The notes beneath the pieces were generated by a model that did not search any database, was not told where the DNA came from, and worked only from the letters and a program-made list of their open reading frames with translations. Positions 6,228-7,971 of a stretch of 7,971 nt of DNA are shown here, piece by piece; the stretch's first letter is position 1, and every line of letters starts with the position of its first letter. The DNA is taken from assembly GCA_024404475.1 (NCBI GenBank), contig JAKSPV010000067.1, positions 1 to 7,971 on the forward strand, given 5' to 3'. Source of the stretch: Clostridia bacterium (GTDB lineage: Bacteria > Bacillota > Clostridia > Oscillospirales > CAG-272). Made by a program: the position numbers and the translations under genes.

Positions 6228-7971
6228 AAGACGAAATGACCGAGAAGGAAAAAAAGGAATTCAAACCGCTTCCCCACTTCGGACTTGACCGTCTTTTGCC
6301 CTACGTAAAGCCCTACACCAAAACGCTCGTCATGATGGTCTCGCTCGCTATGGTCGGCACCGGGATCGACATCATCCTGCCGCTGTTCCAGAAATACGCG
6401 ATCGCCAACTACATAACGGACAGTCACCTCCGCGGGCTCTGGCTCTTCGTCGCTTTGTACGCCGTCGTACTCTGCGTGCAGGTCGCGTCCAACTTCTTCT
6501 CCACCTACGCCGCATCGAAAGTCGAGATGTACGTCGGGCGGGACATGAAGCGCGCGAGCTTCAACCACCTGCAGACGCTTTCGTTCTCCTATTACAACCA
6601 GAACAGCGTCGGCTACATACACGCACGTGTGATGAGCGACACCGGCCGTATCGCCGCGCTCGTTTCGTGGAGTCTGATCGACTCGATCTGGAACCTGACG
6701 TACCTCATCGGCGCGACCGTCGTCATGATCGCCGTCGATTGGCGGCTCGCGCTCTGTGTGCTCGTGATCGTGCCGTTCGTCGCCGTTTTGTCCGTCTTCT
6801 TCCAGAAAAAGCTGATCTTCCTGAACCGACGCGTGCGCGAGGCGAACTCGCGGATCACTTCGGGTTACAATGAGGGCATCACCGGCGCGAAAACGTCAAA
6901 GACGCTGGTCATCGAGGACAAAATGGACCGCTCGTTCGAGGAACTGACCGGCAACATGCACCGCGTGGCTACGCACACGGAGCACTACCGCGCCATGTTC
7001 ATTTCGGTCGTCGCGTTCGCGTCGTCCGTCGCTTTGGCGGCGGTGCTCTGGCGCGGCGGCTACATGACCGAAAGCGGCATCATCGAGCTCGCTACGCTGT
7101 CGCTTTTCATGTCCTACGCGACGAGCATGATGGAGCCGATCCAGTGGGCCGTGCGCGCGTTCTCCGATCTCATTGCGGTGCAGGTCAATGTGGAACGTTT
7201 CACGAAACTGATGGAAACGGAATCGGACGTTGCGGACACACCGGAGGTCATTGAAAAATACGGTGACTCTTTCGCGCCGAAAAAGGAAAACTGGGAGCCG
7301 CTATACGGTGACGTCGAATTCGATGACATCACGTTCCGCTACCCCGACGGCGAGGAGAACGTGCTCGAGCACTTCTCGCTGAAGCTCCCGCAGGGGCAGA
7401 CGGTCGCCATCGTCGGCGAGACCGGCGCCGGGAAATCGACGCTCGTCAACCTCGTCTGCCGGTTCTTTGAGCCGACCGAGGGACGCATTCTCATCGACGG
7501 GCGCGACGTGCGCGAGCGCTCGCAGCTCTGGCTGCACTCGAATATCGGGTACGTGCTGCAAACGCCGCATCTGTTCTCCGGCAGCGTGATCGACAACCTG
7601 CGCTACGGCAAGCCGGACGCAACGATGGAAGAGATCGAAGCGGCTGTCCGCGCCGTCCACGCGGAGGATATCATCGCCAAAATGGAAAACGGCTACGACA
7701 GCGACGTCGGTGAGGGCGGCGATCTGCTCTCGACCGGCGAGAAACAGCTTCTCTCGTTCGCCCGCGCGATCCTCGCCGATCCGCGCATCTTCGTGCTCGA
7801 CGAGGCGACCTCGTCGGTTGATACGGTGACGGAAAAGCTGATCCAGAACGCGATCGACAAGCTCATGGAAAACCGGACGTGCTTCATCATCGCGCACCGG
7901 CTCTCCACGATCCGCAAGGCGGACGTGATCCTCGTCGTCTCCGACGGCAAGATCATCGAGCGCGGCACGCA
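6224..7971 (+). CDS. ABC exporter half-transporter, catalytic partner subunit (3' end beyond window)
   Basis: Reads from ATG 6224 through the window end (582 residues seen, breaking off in 'IIERGTH'); probably only about 10-40 residues are missing. A membrane domain of six helices occupies about residues 30-310. The ATPase has Walker A GETGAGKST (398-406), Q-loop Q446 in 'YVLQTPHLFSG', signature LSTGE (502-506), Walker B with catalytic Glu 'FVLDE' (523-527) and switch His558 in 'IAHRLST'. The signature departs from LSGGQ, while Walker B is intact, the reverse of the upstream subunit. The pair therefore forms one canonical and one degenerate ATP site, as in BmrC/BmrD- and TM287/288-like heterodimers. 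The ATG overlaps the upstream TGA by four bases, and the ribosome site AGGGGG (6209-6214) lies within the upstream coding end, indicating translational coupling. The linker 'EKYGDSFAPKKENWEPLYGDVEF' and 'GEGGDLLSTGEKQLLSFARAIL' are typical of clostridial members of this subfamily. Confidence 0.95.
   Translation, partial: MKDEMTEKEKKEFKPLPHFGLDRLLPYVKPYTKTLVMMVSLAMVGTGIDIILPLFQKYAIANYITDSHLRGLWLFVALYAVVLCVQVASNFFSTYAASKVEMYVGRDMKRASFNHLQTLSFSYYNQNSVGYIHARVMSDTGRIAALVSWSLIDSIWNLTYLIGATVVMIAVDWRLALCVLVIVPFVAVLSVFFQKKLIFLNRRVREANSRITSGYNEGITGAKTSKTLVIEDKMDRSFEELTGNMHRVATHTEHYRAMFISVVAFASSVALAAVLWRGGYMTESGIIELATLSLFMSYATSMMEPIQWAVRAFSDLIAVQVNVERFTKLMETESDVADTPEVIEKYGDSFAPKKENWEPLYGDVEFDDITFRYPDGEENVLEHFSLKLPQGQTVAIVGETGAGKSTLVNLVCRFFEPTEGRILIDGRDVRERSQLWLHSNIGYVLQTPHLFSGSVIDNLRYGKPDATMEEIEAAVRAVHAEDIIAKMENGYDSDVGEGGDLLSTGEKQLLSFARAILADPRIFVLDEATSSVDTVTEKLIQNAIDKLMENRTCFIIAHRLSTIRKADVILVVSDGKIIERGT

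Noticed and set aside
1..7971. A novel defence, mobile or CRISPR-like system
   Set aside because: No repeat arrays, recombinases, toxin-antitoxin pairs, nucleases or phage genes are visible. All six genes fall into known families and show no base-composition break I could see by eye.

Overview
This 7,971-base window is ordinary bacterial chromosome. It looks like a moderately GC-rich Firmicute of the Clostridia type; by eye the GC is a little under 60%, but I did not compute it. The assignment rests on protein families that read as clostridial: a SpoIIQ-like M23 protein with a sigma-F-like promoter, a heterodimeric ABC exporter pair with the 'LSTGEKQ' signature, and a CDF transporter with a long C-terminal extension. 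Shine-Dalgarno sites are strong and A/G-rich, and sigma-A promoters are close to consensus. SpoIIQ and sigma-F together suggest an endospore former, or a recent descendant of one. I see no RNA genes, insertion sequences, phage genes, CRISPR arrays or origins.

There are six protein genes in two divergent blocks around 3.4-3.6 kb. Leftward, on the minus strand, a CDF metal-cation exporter (3405 to 2224) ends at a strong intrinsic terminator (2194-2220). A MATE drug/sodium antiporter (2090 to 720) follows with its own promoter. After 23 bases comes a P-loop kinase of the archaeal-type cytidylate kinase-like family (696 to beyond base 1). The kinase has an unusual C-terminal tail that runs out of the window.

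Rightward, on the plus strand, a SpoIIQ-like membrane-anchored LytM/M23 protein (3585-4286) sits behind a good match to a forespore sigma-F promoter. A near-consensus sigma-A promoter (4314-4342) then drives a two-gene ABC exporter operon: 4407-6227 and 6224 to beyond 7971. Start and stop codons of the two ABC genes overlap in ATGA. The two half-transporters complement each other. The first has Asp at the catalytic Glu position with a perfect LSGGQ signature. The second has the catalytic Glu with a degenerate LSTGE signature. This is the known asymmetric-exporter arrangement.

The window is rich in membrane export (metal, drug, ABC substrate) plus one sporulation gene, and the genes do not form one obvious pathway. 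I found no convincing undescribed system. The most interesting points are regulatory: the sigma-F promoter with its -35 box in the loop of a palindrome; perfect palindromes inside the spacers of the MATE and ABC promoters; and a terminator-like hairpin starting just downstream of the predicted ABC transcription start. At protein level the points are the kinase tail and the altered metal-site residues of the CDF protein. No gene-free stretch exceeds 300 bases; the three larger gaps (2091-2223, 3406-3584, 4287-4406) are filled by the promoters and hairpins listed.
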